Shown piece after piece: positions 1 through 9,033 of a stretch of 64,000 bases of DNA (position 1 is the stretch's first letter; each line of letters opens with the position of its first letter). This stretch comes from Achromobacter spanius (GTDB lineage: Bacteria > Pseudomonadota > Gammaproteobacteria > Burkholderiales > Burkholderiaceae_B): contig NZ_CP034689.1 of assembly GCF_003994415.1 (NCBI RefSeq), forward strand, positions 5,828,001 to 5,892,000, read 5' to 3'. A program made the position numbers and the translations under genes. Under the pieces are notes generated by a model. That model was not told where the DNA came from. It ran no database searches and saw only the letters and a program-made list of their open reading frames with translations.

Positions 1-659
1 GGCGCGGCCATCGCGCCGCCCAGCGCGCCCAGAATGGTCGCGATCACGAAGGTGACGTAGCCGATCTTCTTGGCGTTGATGCCCAGCGACGTGGCCACTT
101 CACGGTTGTGCGTGGTGGCCACCGTCTGCTTGCCCAGCTTGGTGTGGCGCAGGAAGAATTCCAGGCACACGTAGGCCAGCACGGCGGTCACCGGCACCAC
201 CACCAGTTGGTAAGTGGTGTAGGTGATGTCACCGATTTCGATATTGCCCAGGCGGTTGACGACTTCGCTGGCGCTATAGGGCTGCGCGCCCCACAGCAGG
301 CGCTGAATGTCTTCCAGCATCAGGAAGCCGCCAAAGGTGATCAGCAGCTTCAGAATGGGGTCGTAATTTTGCGCACGGCGGATCAGCACGAATTCCATGA
401 TGCTGCCCAAGGCCAGGCCCACCGCGATGGCGGCCACGAACAAGGCGGCGAACAGCAGGAAGGGGGAATCGGTCTTGGGCGCCAGGAACATGACGAGGCT
501 GGCCGCGGCATAGCCACCGAAGGCGTAGAAGGCGCCATGGGCGACATTCAAGATGCCCATCACGCCGAACACCAGGGTTAGTCCCATCGACACCAGGAAC
601 AGCAGACTGGCGTACGCCACGCCATCCACCAAGGCGAGAGGCAGTAGATCCAAGGTCAA
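1..659 (-). CDS. Branched-chain amino acid ABC transporter permease (LivH type), 3' end missing
   Basis: This is an inner-membrane permease of a branched-chain amino acid or related ABC importer. The gene reads leftwards and leaves the window, so the C-terminus is absent. It probably starts at TTG 659, preceded by GGGAGAAG at good distance; no ATG lies near the beginning of the conserved region. The visible product has the LivH signature early (LTLVFGVMGILNVAHGAFYA) followed by hydrophobic helices and an EFVLIRR segment typical of the family. The remaining liv genes would lie to the left. Family assignment is firm; the substrate is unknown. Confidence 0.85.
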   Translation of the reverse strand, partial: MTLDLLPLALVDGVAYASLLFLVSMGLTLVFGVMGILNVAHGAFYAFGGYAAASLVMFLAPKTDSPFLLFAALFVAAIAVGLALGSIMEFVLIRRAQNYDPILKLLITFGGFLMLEDIQRLLWGAQPYSASEVVNRLGNIEIGDITYTTYQLVVVPVTAVLAYVCLEFFLRHTKLGKQTVATTHNREVATSLGINAKKIGYVTFVIATILGALGGAMAA

Positions 660-925
660 GCGTCTTCTCCCAATCCGCTAAGCACCTGCCGCGCGGGCGA
701 TGCGTTGCCTTGGCAACGTGCGTCCCCAGCACGGTGGTACGGGCATGTCGCCCGGGACGCGCATGGCGCGCCCTTGTCTCGTTATGGACCTTGCCGTGCC
801 TGTTTCCGATGCAATACGGATCAGGCCGGAAGGCGTTTATATGGACGGGTGTGATGGCTGGCAATGCCCGCTTTTCGTACTCGTCCGATGTGGAAAAGAA
901 GTATAGGGATGCGCGTTTTCAGCGC

Positions 926-1588
926 CTATTTATCTTTGTGCAAGCCGGGTTTCACAAGCGATAGAGTGGCCGTTGAAGGCGTGCTTATCGTCTGCGGGTT
1001 TACCTGGATCGCTGCCAAAGGCGCCCGCGTCTGGTAATTGGGGATGATGCGCAGATGCGGCTCGTCGGGCAATTGCACATAACGGCCTAGGCCATCCGGC
1101 GTAAGCGCCCCCACGTCCATACGGGCCAGCGCGGCGCCGTTGGCGTCGTCGATGGCGATACGCAGCGCGGGTGGGTTCAATCCATAGGATTCGTCCGCAT
1201 GCGGGTTCAGGATGCGGTCGCTGCGCGCGTGCGAGAACAAGTTCAGAAAGTCGGCAGCGTCGAAGTTGGCGGCGGCGGGCGTCGCTACCCAGCCTTGCGC
1301 GCCGCGTTGCAGCGTCAACGTCTGCTTTGATGCCTGCGCGGATGCGGGGATCTCCAAGGTGATGCGGGCCGCTTGCTCCGCGTTCCAGGCATACAGGCGC
1401 GCGGGCTTGCCGGTATCGTCGTGCAGATGCGTGTGGCCGCCATGCATGGCGGGCGACTCCCCGGCTTCATGCCACTGCCACGCCGACAGCGCCACCCCAG
1501 CCGCCAGCAGCATTGGCCACGCAAGGCGAAGGCAATGCCGACGGCGAAGGCCACCGCCTATGCTCGCCGCGTTCATCGCCCCGTTCAT
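926..1588 (-). CDS. DUF4340-like membrane-anchored protein, last gene of a Gld-type ABC operon
   Basis: Predicted 220-residue protein with one N-terminal membrane segment (after RRRHCLRLAWP, roughly residues 18-35) and a periplasmic body, matching the DUF4340 proteins that accompany GldFG-like ABC systems. I chose ATG 1588 because its ATGA overlaps the stop of the upstream gene and GGAGG sits five bases before it; an upstream start at 1603 would overlap more. It is the last of four genes co-transcribed from 4645. Its exact role is unknown. A His-rich patch (HGGHTHLHDD) follows the membrane segment and could bind metal, which is only a guess. Confidence 0.75.
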   Translation of the reverse strand: MNGAMNAASIGGGLRRRHCLRLAWPMLLAAGVALSAWQWHEAGESPAMHGGHTHLHDDTGKPARLYAWNAEQAARITLEIPASAQASKQTLTLQRGAQGWVATPAAANFDAADFLNLFSHARSDRILNPHADESYGLNPPALRIAIDDANGAALARMDVGALTPDGLGRYVQLPDEPHLRIIPNYQTRAPLAAIQVNPQTISTPSTATLSLVKPGLHKDK

Positions 1589-2970
1589 CGCCGCCTCCAC
1601 CACAGCAACAAGCCCGTCATCAACGCCAGCAGCGGCAAGACCACGGTGCTGGTCCAGAACACCGTACGCATCTGGCGGTTGGTAAGTTCGACGCGGCGGT
1701 TCTCATAATGGCGCGGGCGGATCGTCAGCAAGGCGTCTTCGCCAGCCAGCAGCGTGACCGCGCTGGTGAAGAGCGCGCCGTTGCCCAGGGTGGCGAAATG
1801 GCGGTTGGTCGCAAAGTCGCTATCGCCCGCCACCAGCAAGGTCGGCCGCGCCGATCCGTCCGCGCTGGCGGCTTGCGCGTTGCGCGTGGCCAGCGCCATC
1901 AGGGTGTAGCGCGACCCGGGCTGGCCCGGCAGATGCGCCTGCGCGGACGTCTGCGCCAAGGGCGTCACGGTCACGCCCGGGGGCAGGCTGTCGCCCGCGG
2001 GCTCCAGCACAGCCGCGCCGGGAAAAAAGCTTAATGACAGGCCGCGCGTCATCTTGTGGCGGGTGTAGTCGCTAACCGCCGGGCTACCGGCGTCGTTGCG
2101 ATAGTGGCTGCCCGGGTCCACCAACGCACCGGCAGGCCGCGCAATGCCGAAGTCGGCCAGCAAGGCGTCCAGGCCATGCTGCGTGTCGGGCTCCAGCAGC
2201 AGCAAGGTCTTGCCGCCAGCAGCGGTCCAGCGGCGCAGCGCCTGCGTGTCGTCCGCGCCGAAGGGCGTGCGCGGGCCGGCCGCCACCACCACGGCGCAGG
2301 CCGGCAGCGCTTGCGCCAGGCTGCCCGCGTTCACGGCGCGGGTGCCAAAGCCCAGCGTCTGCAAGGCATTGCGCGCCATCGCCATGCCGTGCTGCTCATG
2401 CACTTCGACACGCGCCACCAGGTTTTCGTCGTCGCCGTGGTCTTCCAGATCGTCCAGCGACGTCAGGCTGTCCAGCATGGCTTCGCGATGCCCTTGCGTG
2501 AAGCACACCGTTTGCGCGCCCTGCTGGCTGATGCGGATCAGTGCGTTGGTGAAGTCGGTTTCGGTGCCGCCGTTGATCGTCATTTTGCGGCTGTCGGCGG
2601 CCAGCACCGCGCTGCCCGCGAACTGGATGCCGGCTTCGCGCGCCTCGGCCGGGCGCAGCGCCGGGTCCACGCCGCGCACGCGGATCAGCGGGTTGGCGTG
2701 CTCGTACTGGCGCAGCAGTTCCAGCGCATCCACCATGCTTTTGTTGCGCAGGTCGTAGAACCAGGTCACGTCCACAGGCTGCTTGATCTGGCGCGCCACC
2801 TCCAGGCTTTCGGGCGACAGGCTGTAGAGCCGTTGCGCGGTCAGGTCCCAACGGCCCAGATGTCGGGATGCCCACAAGTTCAGCGCCAGCAGCAAGGCCG
2901 CTACCGCCAGCACGGGCAGCCATAGCCACAGCCGTCTGCCCGCGCGGCGCAAGCCGGGGTGGCCGTTCAT
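1585..2970 (-). CDS. GldG-like ABC transporter auxiliary protein
   Basis: Predicted 461-residue protein with an N-terminal membrane helix (LWLWLPVLAVAALLLALNLW), a large extracytoplasmic domain and a second helix at the extreme C-terminus (VLPLLALMTGLLLWWRRR). This layout and the segment around DVTWFYDLRN match the GldG / ABC-type uncharacterized transport family. The start at ATG 2970 forms an ATGA overlap with the upstream permease and is preceded by GGAGG. The extra upstream in-frame sequence to 3165 overlaps the permease and is not credible. It likely assembles with the permease and ATPase of the same operon; the cargo is unknown. Confidence 0.8.
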   Translation of the reverse strand: MNGHPGLRRAGRRLWLWLPVLAVAALLLALNLWASRHLGRWDLTAQRLYSLSPESLEVARQIKQPVDVTWFYDLRNKSMVDALELLRQYEHANPLIRVRGVDPALRPAEAREAGIQFAGSAVLAADSRKMTINGGTETDFTNALIRISQQGAQTVCFTQGHREAMLDSLTSLDDLEDHGDDENLVARVEVHEQHGMAMARNALQTLGFGTRAVNAGSLAQALPACAVVVAAGPRTPFGADDTQALRRWTAAGGKTLLLLEPDTQHGLDALLADFGIARPAGALVDPGSHYRNDAGSPAVSDYTRHKMTRGLSLSFFPGAAVLEPAGDSLPPGVTVTPLAQTSAQAHLPGQPGSRYTLMALATRNAQAASADGSARPTLLVAGDSDFATNRHFATLGNGALFTSAVTLLAGEDALLTIRPRHYENRRVELTNRQMRTVFWTSTVVLPLLALMTGLLLWWRRR

Positions 2971-3680
2971 CGCAGCCTCCAGCGCTTCAGGTTGACGGCC
3001 GCGATCATCAGCGCCAGCACCGCCACGCTGGCAAGCGTCACCGTGGCGGGCCCAGGCAGCACGCCGCGAATAAAGTCCACATGCTGCGCCGACAAGGACA
3101 GCGCCTGGAATAACGGCGACAAGGCCGGGAAGGCATCCAGCGCGGCCGGGTAATCCATGAACCACAGCAACACCAAGATGCCCCAGGTGGCGCTGGCCGC
3201 CACGATCTGGTTCGAGCAGGCGCTGGACACGGCAATGCCTATCGCCAGGAACAGCGCGCCGTACAGGAACACGCCGATGTAGCCGCCCACGATGGGTCCG
3301 TAGTCAGGCTGCCCATACCAGGCCAGCGGCAGCACGGCGGCGCTCGTGCCCGCCAGCATCAAGGCCAGCACGGTCAGCCCCGCCGCGTACTTGGCTGCCA
3401 CCAGCGTTGCGTCCGACAAGGGCAAGGTCAGCAGCAATTCCAGCGTGCCTTGGCGCGCCTCTTCCGCAAACGCGCGCATGCTGACCAGCGGCATCACCAG
3501 GATCAGCAGGATGGTCATGTTGTGAAACGCCGTCACCATTTGCCCGGTGCTGACGAAGAACAGATTGAAGCTGAACAGGTAGCCCGACAGCGCCCAGAAC
3601 ACGGCCACCACCACCAGCGCCACGGGCGAGCCGAAGTCGGTGCGCAGCTCTTTTCGGTACAAGGCAAGAAAGCCCTTCAT
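2967..3680 (-). CDS. ABC-2 type permease (GldF-like)
   Basis: A 237-residue membrane protein with about six hydrophobic segments and the ABC-2 permease pattern (MKGFLALYRKELRTDFGSP at the N-terminus, SMRAFAEEARQGTLELLLTLP in the first cytoplasmic region). It forms the membrane channel of the exporter-type ABC system whose ATPase is the upstream gene. Its ATG overlaps the ATPase stop by four bases (ATGA) and its own stop overlaps the GldG-like start in the same way, indicating translational coupling and fixed stoichiometry. Confidence 0.85.
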   Translation of the reverse strand: MKGFLALYRKELRTDFGSPVALVVVAVFWALSGYLFSFNLFFVSTGQMVTAFHNMTILLILVMPLVSMRAFAEEARQGTLELLLTLPLSDATLVAAKYAAGLTVLALMLAGTSAAVLPLAWYGQPDYGPIVGGYIGVFLYGALFLAIGIAVSSACSNQIVAASATWGILVLLWFMDYPAALDAFPALSPLFQALSLSAQHVDFIRGVLPGPATVTLASVAVLALMIAAVNLKRWRLR

Positions 3681-4645
3681 GCGCGCCTCCGCAACACCGG
3701 ATCATTTGGCGCCAGCGCCGCCAGCAGGCGGGTTTCGACGGCGTCGCGCAAGGACAGCACGGCGCGCACCTGGGCATGCGCCAGCACAATGCGCAGCACC
3801 TGGTCGCACACGGCGCCTGGCTGTTCACCACCACTGGCGGTGTTCCAACTGATGCGCCACTTGCTCAGCCCGGCGTCCAGCACCGTGGCGTCCACCGCGT
3901 GCACGCCCGGGCAGGCCGACAAGGCGGTATGCAAGGCCGCGTGGCCCGACATGGGCAAGGCCAGTTGCAATTGCAGCGCCGACTGCGCCTGGCCCAAGGC
4001 TGCGTCTTCCACCAGATGGCCTTGGCGCAGGATGGCGATGCGGGTGCACAGGGCTTCCACCTCTTGCATGAGGTGGCTGCTGAACACCACCGCGCGCCCT
4101 TCGGCGCAGCGGCGGATCATGGCGCGTGCTTCCACGATCTGCACCGGGTCCAGGCCGTTGGTGGCTTCGTCCAGCAGCAGCACGGGCGGATCATTCAGCA
4201 CGGCTTGCGCCAGCCCCACCCGTTGCCGCTGGCCCTTGGACAGGCGGCCGATGGCGCTGCCGGCAACGGCTTGCAAGTCGAAGCCGTCGATGGCGCGTTC
4301 AATGGCCTGGCGACGCGCGCGCGCCCCGCCGGCCACCTTTACGCCCGCGCCAAACTCCAGGTACTGCATGACGGTCAGCGCGTCGTACAGCGGCGCGCGT
4401 TCGGGCAGATAGCCGATGTCCGCATTGCCCCGGCCTGGGGCGGGTTCCTGGCCGCGCACGGTGACGCGGCCACTGTCGGGGGTGTAGAACCCGGCCATCA
4501 GGCGCAGGGTGGTGGTCTTGCCGCTGCCGTTCGGCCCCAACAGGCCCACGATTTCCCCGGGCGCCACGGAAAGGCTCAGGGAATGCAGGACCTGCCGGGG
4601 CCCGAACGACTTGCAGACCTGATGCAAAGCAACAGCCGGCTGCAT
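3677..4645 (-). CDS. ABC transporter ATP-binding protein (GldA-like)
   Basis: A 322-residue ABC ATPase. Walker A is GLLGPNGSGKTTTL (about residues 34-47), the signature motif is RLSKGQRQRVGLAQ, and Walker B is VLLLDEATNGLDP. The LSKGQ form of the signature and the roughly 100-residue C-terminal extension are usual for GldA-type exporters rather than importers. It is the first gene of the four-gene minus-strand operon ending at 926. Export of lipid or envelope components is typical of such systems, but no substrate can be read here. Confidence 0.88.
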   Translation of the reverse strand: MQPAVALHQVCKSFGPRQVLHSLSLSVAPGEIVGLLGPNGSGKTTTLRLMAGFYTPDSGRVTVRGQEPAPGRGNADIGYLPERAPLYDALTVMQYLEFGAGVKVAGGARARRQAIERAIDGFDLQAVAGSAIGRLSKGQRQRVGLAQAVLNDPPVLLLDEATNGLDPVQIVEARAMIRRCAEGRAVVFSSHLMQEVEALCTRIAILRQGHLVEDAALGQAQSALQLQLALPMSGHAALHTALSACPGVHAVDATVLDAGLSKWRISWNTASGGEQPGAVCDQVLRIVLAHAQVRAVLSLRDAVETRLLAALAPNDPVLRRRA

Positions 4646-4707
4646 GGGATGCCTTGGGTCGAAGTGGCGGGGTCGGGATTGCCCGGGTCGGTGTTGGGGC
4701 CAGCGCC

Positions 4708-5574
4708 TTAGTCAAAGACCTTGGTCTTGGCGTTCTGCGCATGCTGCTCGGCGTCGTGGCTATACCAGAGCTGCCCCTGGCGCGCATCGCGTATCTGCTT
4801 GAGCCGGTCGATAGCCTGCATCGACGCCGCCGTGTTCCAGGTGATGCCCGGAATGACGCCGGCCTCGTTTTCAGCGGTATAGATGGCGTCAGCCGCCAGC
4901 AGCACCGTGCCGGTATTCTTCAGTTTCACTTGCAAGGACTGGTGGCCCTGCGTGTGGCCCTTGGTGTCCAGCAGCACGATGGTGCCGTCGCCAAACAGGT
5001 CGAAGTCGCCTTCCACCTGGATGAAGTCGTAGTCGCGCGTGGTGTCGAAGTCTTTCATGACATAGGCGGCGCGCTGGAATTTTTCGGGCCACCAGGCGGC
5101 GCGCAGCTCGGCTTTTTGCACCACATGCTTGGCCTTGGGGAACATCTTGATATTGCCGGCGTGGTCCAGGTGGAAGTGCGAATACACCACGTACTTCACG
5201 TCGCTGACGTCAAAGCCCGCGGCCTTCAACTGGCGGTCGATGACTTCGTCGCGGCCCTGGATGGAATTGAAGGCGCCGCACAGGCCCTGCCCCCAGTAGT
5301 TGGCGCAGTTGCCGTCGGCGGTGGCCTGGTTCATGCCGGTATCGAACAGGACCAGCCCGCGCGGATGCTGAATGACATAGGCGGGCACGGGGATCTTGAT
5401 CTTGGTGCCCACGTCGACCATGGCGGTCATGAAGCCTTTGTCCAGCTCGATCTTGCCCACGGACAGCTGCATCAGCTTGACGTCGGGCGGCGCATCGGCG
5501 GCCTGCGCGCCCGCCCCCGCCATGATCGCCATCGCCCCCAACACACCTGCAACGCTCTTCCAGCTCTTGCTCAT
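4708..5574 (-). CDS. Exported metallo-beta-lactamase-fold hydrolase (N-acyl homoserine lactonase-like family)
   Basis: A 288-residue protein with a signal peptide (MSKSWKSVAGVLGAMAIMAGAGAQA), so probably periplasmic. The zinc-binding HxHxDH motif is present as SHFHLDHAG, and later ligand segments occur (TKGHTQGHQ, LLAADAIYTAE, WYSHDAEQH). The segment VIQHPRGLVLFDTGMN is typical of the AHL-lactonase-like branch. ATG 5574 was chosen because GGAGACGACA precedes it and the signal peptide begins there; a longer in-frame opening to 5637 has no ribosome site. It sits upstream of the ABC operon with a 62-base gap and may be co-transcribed with it. Lactone or other ester hydrolysis is inferred from the family; the true substrate is unknown. 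Confidence 0.82.
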   Translation of the reverse strand: MSKSWKSVAGVLGAMAIMAGAGAQAADAPPDVKLMQLSVGKIELDKGFMTAMVDVGTKIKIPVPAYVIQHPRGLVLFDTGMNQATADGNCANYWGQGLCGAFNSIQGRDEVIDRQLKAAGFDVSDVKYVVYSHFHLDHAGNIKMFPKAKHVVQKAELRAAWWPEKFQRAAYVMKDFDTTRDYDFIQVEGDFDLFGDGTIVLLDTKGHTQGHQSLQVKLKNTGTVLLAADAIYTAENEAGVIPGITWNTAASMQAIDRLKQIRDARQGQLWYSHDAEQHAQNAKTKVFD

Positions 5575-5894
5575 TGTCGTCTCCTCGAACCAACATGGAT
5601 GACCGCCACCACGTGGCAACGGTCGATAGCAAGCCACCCGGTGTGTCCCGGATTTCTTTCGATAGGGTTTTGCTGTGCGGGGTTGATGGCGCGGCGGATC
5701 GGTTCGCCGACCAGGACGGCATCTGACGGCCGTTTTCTCTGTTGCGCACTCTGACGCAGCACCGCGTGGCTGCCAATTAAGGATTTATTAAGCTGGGCTT
5801 CACGGCGGCTGAACGGGTAGCAACCCTAGTCGCTATTCCGGCCCCAAGACGCGGCCTGAGTAAAATTCGAGCGTCTCCCCTCCGCCCACCCGCC
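5575..5894. other. Intergenic region between divergent genes
   Basis: This 320-base gap lies between the divergently read hydrolase and the secreted protein at 5895. It includes an AT-richer stretch near 5776-5792 that could hold promoter elements for the rightward gene, but no motif is good enough to name. No gene, repeat or terminator was seen. Confidence 0.5.
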
Positions 5895-6749
5895 ATGCTC
5901 CGTCCCTATTCGCTGTTGACCGGCGCCTTGACCCTGGCCGCCATACTGGCTTGCGGCGCCGCACAAGCCGCCAGCGGCCCCTGCCCCGAAGCTGCCGGCA
6001 TCGTGCGCGCCGTCTACAACAACACCGACAAGCCCGACGCCCAAGGCCGCATTCGCCTTGCGGAAGGACACGCCATCGTCACGCTCTCCGATGCCGATGT
6101 AGGCGCGCCGTTTGCCGTGGCCTGCAAGGTCTGGCCCGCCAACCCGGATCTGTTGCTGGTGGCGGTGCCCTTGATGCAGGACACGCCCGACCCCGAGAAC
6201 GGCCACGTTGGCGACCTGGACGTGCTGGTGCTGGACAAGCAGACGCTAGAAGTGCGCCAACGGCGCAGGCTGGTGGACCTGATGTCGGACGATGCCGTGC
6301 GCATCGTCGGGCTGGCGTTCGACACGGCGCGCTATGACGTGGCGGCCGACCAGCGCGCCTTCGGCATCCGGATCGAACGCGAGGGCGCATCGCGCGCCAA
6401 CCCCTTCGACGAGACCAGCCTGCGCCTGTTCACCGTGCATGCAAACGAATTGCGCCTGGTGCTGGACGGCATGATCGTCAACCACTCGTCCGGCGAATGG
6501 GACACCACCTGCGCGGGCGAATTCTCGGAAATCGCCGTCAGCCTGGCGATAGGCGACACGCAACGCCGTGGCTACCGCAACCTGATCGCCACCGAATCGT
6601 ACTCGGCCAGCCGCGCTTCGGTGCAGCAAGGCGGCTGCGAGGAAAAAACCATCAAGCAAGGCAAGACCCGCCACACCCTGTCGTTTGACGGCAAGCGCTA
6701 CCGCATCCCCAAGGCGCTGCGATCCATGGATCGGGATACCGCTGGATAA
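5895..6749 (+). CDS. Secreted protein of unknown function
   Basis: A 284-residue protein with an N-terminal signal peptide (MLRPYSLLTGALTLAAILACGAAQAA). Four or more cysteines (for example GPCPEAAG, AVACKVWP, DTTCAGEF, QGGCEEK) suggest periplasmic disulfides. I do not recognise a family. It stands alone between the hydrolase and the VgrG gene and has no obvious partner. Confidence 0.75.
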   Translation: MLRPYSLLTGALTLAAILACGAAQAASGPCPEAAGIVRAVYNNTDKPDAQGRIRLAEGHAIVTLSDADVGAPFAVACKVWPANPDLLLVAVPLMQDTPDPENGHVGDLDVLVLDKQTLEVRQRRRLVDLMSDDAVRIVGLAFDTARYDVAADQRAFGIRIEREGASRANPFDETSLRLFTVHANELRLVLDGMIVNHSSGEWDTTCAGEFSEIAVSLAIGDTQRRGYRNLIATESYSASRASVQQGGCEEKTIKQGKTRHTLSFDGKRYRIPKALRSMDRDTAG

Positions 6750-6906
6750 GCACGATTTATATCGCTGGTTTCTGAAAAGGCCGGCATCAGCCGAGCATGC
6801 TCGATAACGTCCCGCCTTCGATGTTCAATATTTCTTAGTCGTCCTATAGCCATACCCTGAATCGCTGTCCAAGATGTGCCGCATGACGCACTCAATGGGG
6901 GGCATC

Positions 6907-8985
6907 GTGAGTCACAAACACGACTTTCGATTCAGCTTTGGCATCGTAGGCGGCATGGACTTTGAAGTGGTCGAGTTCACCCTGGACGAGGGCTTGTCCG
7001 AGCCCTTTCGGTTGGACCTAGCTCTGGCCAGCCATGAATCATCAGTGGACTTCGGCCTGGTGCTGGATCAGGCAGCGTTGCTGACCATCTGGCATCAAGG
7101 CATCCCGGTACGCTACGTACACGGCGTGGTCTCGCGCTTTGAGCAAGGCACCACCGGCTTTCGCCGAACCCGCTACCGCGCCACCGTCGAACCGCTATTG
7201 GCACGCGCGGGGCTGTGTTCAGACTGGCGCATCTTCCAGCACCTGTCCGTACCCGAAATCCTGCAAGCGGTGCTTAAAGAACACGGGGTCCTGGACTACG
7301 AACAAACGGTCACCCACGAACATCTGCCCCGCGAATACTGCGTGCAGGCGGGCGACACCGATCTGTATTTCCTGGAACGCCTGGCGCGCGAAGAAGGCTT
7401 CTTCCATGCCTTTCATCATCATGCCAAAGGCCACCGCCTGGTCCACAGCGACCGTCTGCATATCCACGGCAACATCGACGGCGGCCCGGTTCAGTACCAG
7501 CCTGCACCGGGTGGCGACCAAGCCGAACCGGCGTTGCGCCGCTTCACCTACGCCGAACAGGTACGCACGGCCCGCCAAACCCAACGCGACTACACCTACA
7601 CGCACCCCAGGTACACGCAGGAACACAGCCGCGATGGCGTCAACCTGGACCACCAGCATCGCCACTACGAACGCTATGACTACCCGGGCCGCTACAAACG
7701 CGACGAAGCGGGCATACCGTTCACCGAGAACCGCCTGCGTGGGCTACGGCGCGATGCGCGCGTCGCCACGGTCGAAGGCGATGACCCGCGCCTGGTCCCG
7801 GGCTTGTCATTCGAACTGGAAGGCCATCCGCGCAGCGACCTGAACCAAGGCTGGCGCCCGGTACGCATGCGTCATCATGGCGTGCAGCACAGCAGCCAAC
7901 AGGAAGACGGCGCCGATGCACAGCAAGGCACGCGCTATGCCTACACGGCAGAGCTTGTCTCCAAACATACGGAATGGCGTGCCGAGCCGCTGCCCAAGCC
8001 GCGCATCGACGGGCCTCAAATTGCCACCGTGACCGGGCCCAAAGGCGAAGAGATTTATTGCGACAGCTACGGGCGCGTCAAAGTGCAGTTTCCCTGGGAC
8101 CGCCTGAGCCGCCACGACGAACACAGTTCGTGCTGGATCCGGGTGTCGCAAAACTGGGCCGGGGCGATGTGGGGGCACATGGCCATTCCGCGCATCGGAC
8201 AGGAAGTGATCGTGAATTTTTTGGATGGCGACGTGGACCAGGCTGTCATCACGGGCCGCACCCATATGGCGCTGCAACTACCGCCTTACGAACTGCCCCG
8301 CCACAAGACGCGCATGACGATCAAAAGTCAGACCCACAAGGGCGAAGGCTACAACGAACTGCGCTTTGAAGACGAGCGCGATCAGGAAGAAATTTTCGTG
8401 CATGCGCAGCGCGATCAGAACATTCACATCAACCACGACGAAACCACCTTCGTGGGACACGACCGCAGCGAAAAGATCGAGAACGACGAAACGATCGCCA
8501 TCGGCCGCGACCGCCGCGAAACCGTCACCAACGACGAGCATGTGAATATAGGCCAAGACCGCCGTCACAGCACGGGCCAGGACGACTTCCTGAACGTGGG
8601 CCGCAATCACACCATACATACGGCCAAGGACCGCACGGAAGACGTCGGCAACAGCCGTCGCGACAAGACGGCGGCCAACCACTGGACCGACATCGGCGGG
8701 TATGCCGAAACGAAGATCGAAGGGTACGACCTGCTTGAAGTGGGCCAGAAGATACACCGCAAGACCACCGTCTACGAGTTGCAGACCGGCGAGAAAGTGA
8801 TCTTCAAGGGCCCTGGCGGCACCATCACCATCGACGGCTCGGGCATCACGCTGGATGGCGTCGAAATCAAGATCAAGGGGCCCCTGAGCCAGAGCAGCTC
8901 GGGCAGCGGCAGCTCACTCCAGATAGCGGGAATGCCCGCCGTGTCGCGCGACGTCGACCCGGCGGATATTCCGTTGTCAGAGTAA
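6907..8985 (+). CDS. Type VI secretion tip protein VgrG (TssI)
   Basis: VgrG forms the trimeric spike of the type VI secretion tube and carries effectors into target cells. The product is about 692 residues: an N-terminal gp27-like region, a gp5 OB-fold region (GPKGEEIYCDSYGRVKVQFPW, then SCWIRVSQNWAG, FLDGDVDQAVITGR) and a C-terminal beta-helix repeat rich in N/D-H-x-x-x motifs (about residues 500-640). I chose GTG 6907, preceded by GGGGGG; ATGs at 6883 and 6895 lie in frame without a good ribosome site. No other tss genes are in the window, so this is an orphan vgrG island. The two downstream genes are its likely effector and immunity partners. Confidence 0.93.
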   Translation: MSHKHDFRFSFGIVGGMDFEVVEFTLDEGLSEPFRLDLALASHESSVDFGLVLDQAALLTIWHQGIPVRYVHGVVSRFEQGTTGFRRTRYRATVEPLLARAGLCSDWRIFQHLSVPEILQAVLKEHGVLDYEQTVTHEHLPREYCVQAGDTDLYFLERLAREEGFFHAFHHHAKGHRLVHSDRLHIHGNIDGGPVQYQPAPGGDQAEPALRRFTYAEQVRTARQTQRDYTYTHPRYTQEHSRDGVNLDHQHRHYERYDYPGRYKRDEAGIPFTENRLRGLRRDARVATVEGDDPRLVPGLSFELEGHPRSDLNQGWRPVRMRHHGVQHSSQQEDGADAQQGTRYAYTAELVSKHTEWRAEPLPKPRIDGPQIATVTGPKGEEIYCDSYGRVKVQFPWDRLSRHDEHSSCWIRVSQNWAGAMWGHMAIPRIGQEVIVNFLDGDVDQAVITGRTHMALQLPPYELPRHKTRMTIKSQTHKGEGYNELRFEDERDQEEIFVHAQRDQNIHINHDETTFVGHDRSEKIENDETIAIGRDRRETVTNDEHVNIGQDRRHSTGQDDFLNVGRNHTIHTAKDRTEDVGNSRRDKTAANHWTDIGGYAETKIEGYDLLEVGQKIHRKTTVYELQTGEKVIFKGPGGTITIDGSGITLDGVEIKIKGPLSQSSSGSGSSLQIAGMPAVSRDVDPADIPLSE

Positions 8986-9033
8986 GGAACCGCGCAGGAG
9001 TTCATCGCAGTTCGAACCTGGGAGTAAGACGTC

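Noticed and set aside
660..925. Small plus-strand ORFs in the gap left of the DUF4340 gene
   Set aside because: No ribosome site or recognisable product; the gap most likely holds the promoter of the liv-type gene.
6874..6906. Longer VgrG N-terminus from 6874
   Set aside because: The first in-frame ATG lacks a ribosome site; the conserved VgrG start aligns with GTG 6907.
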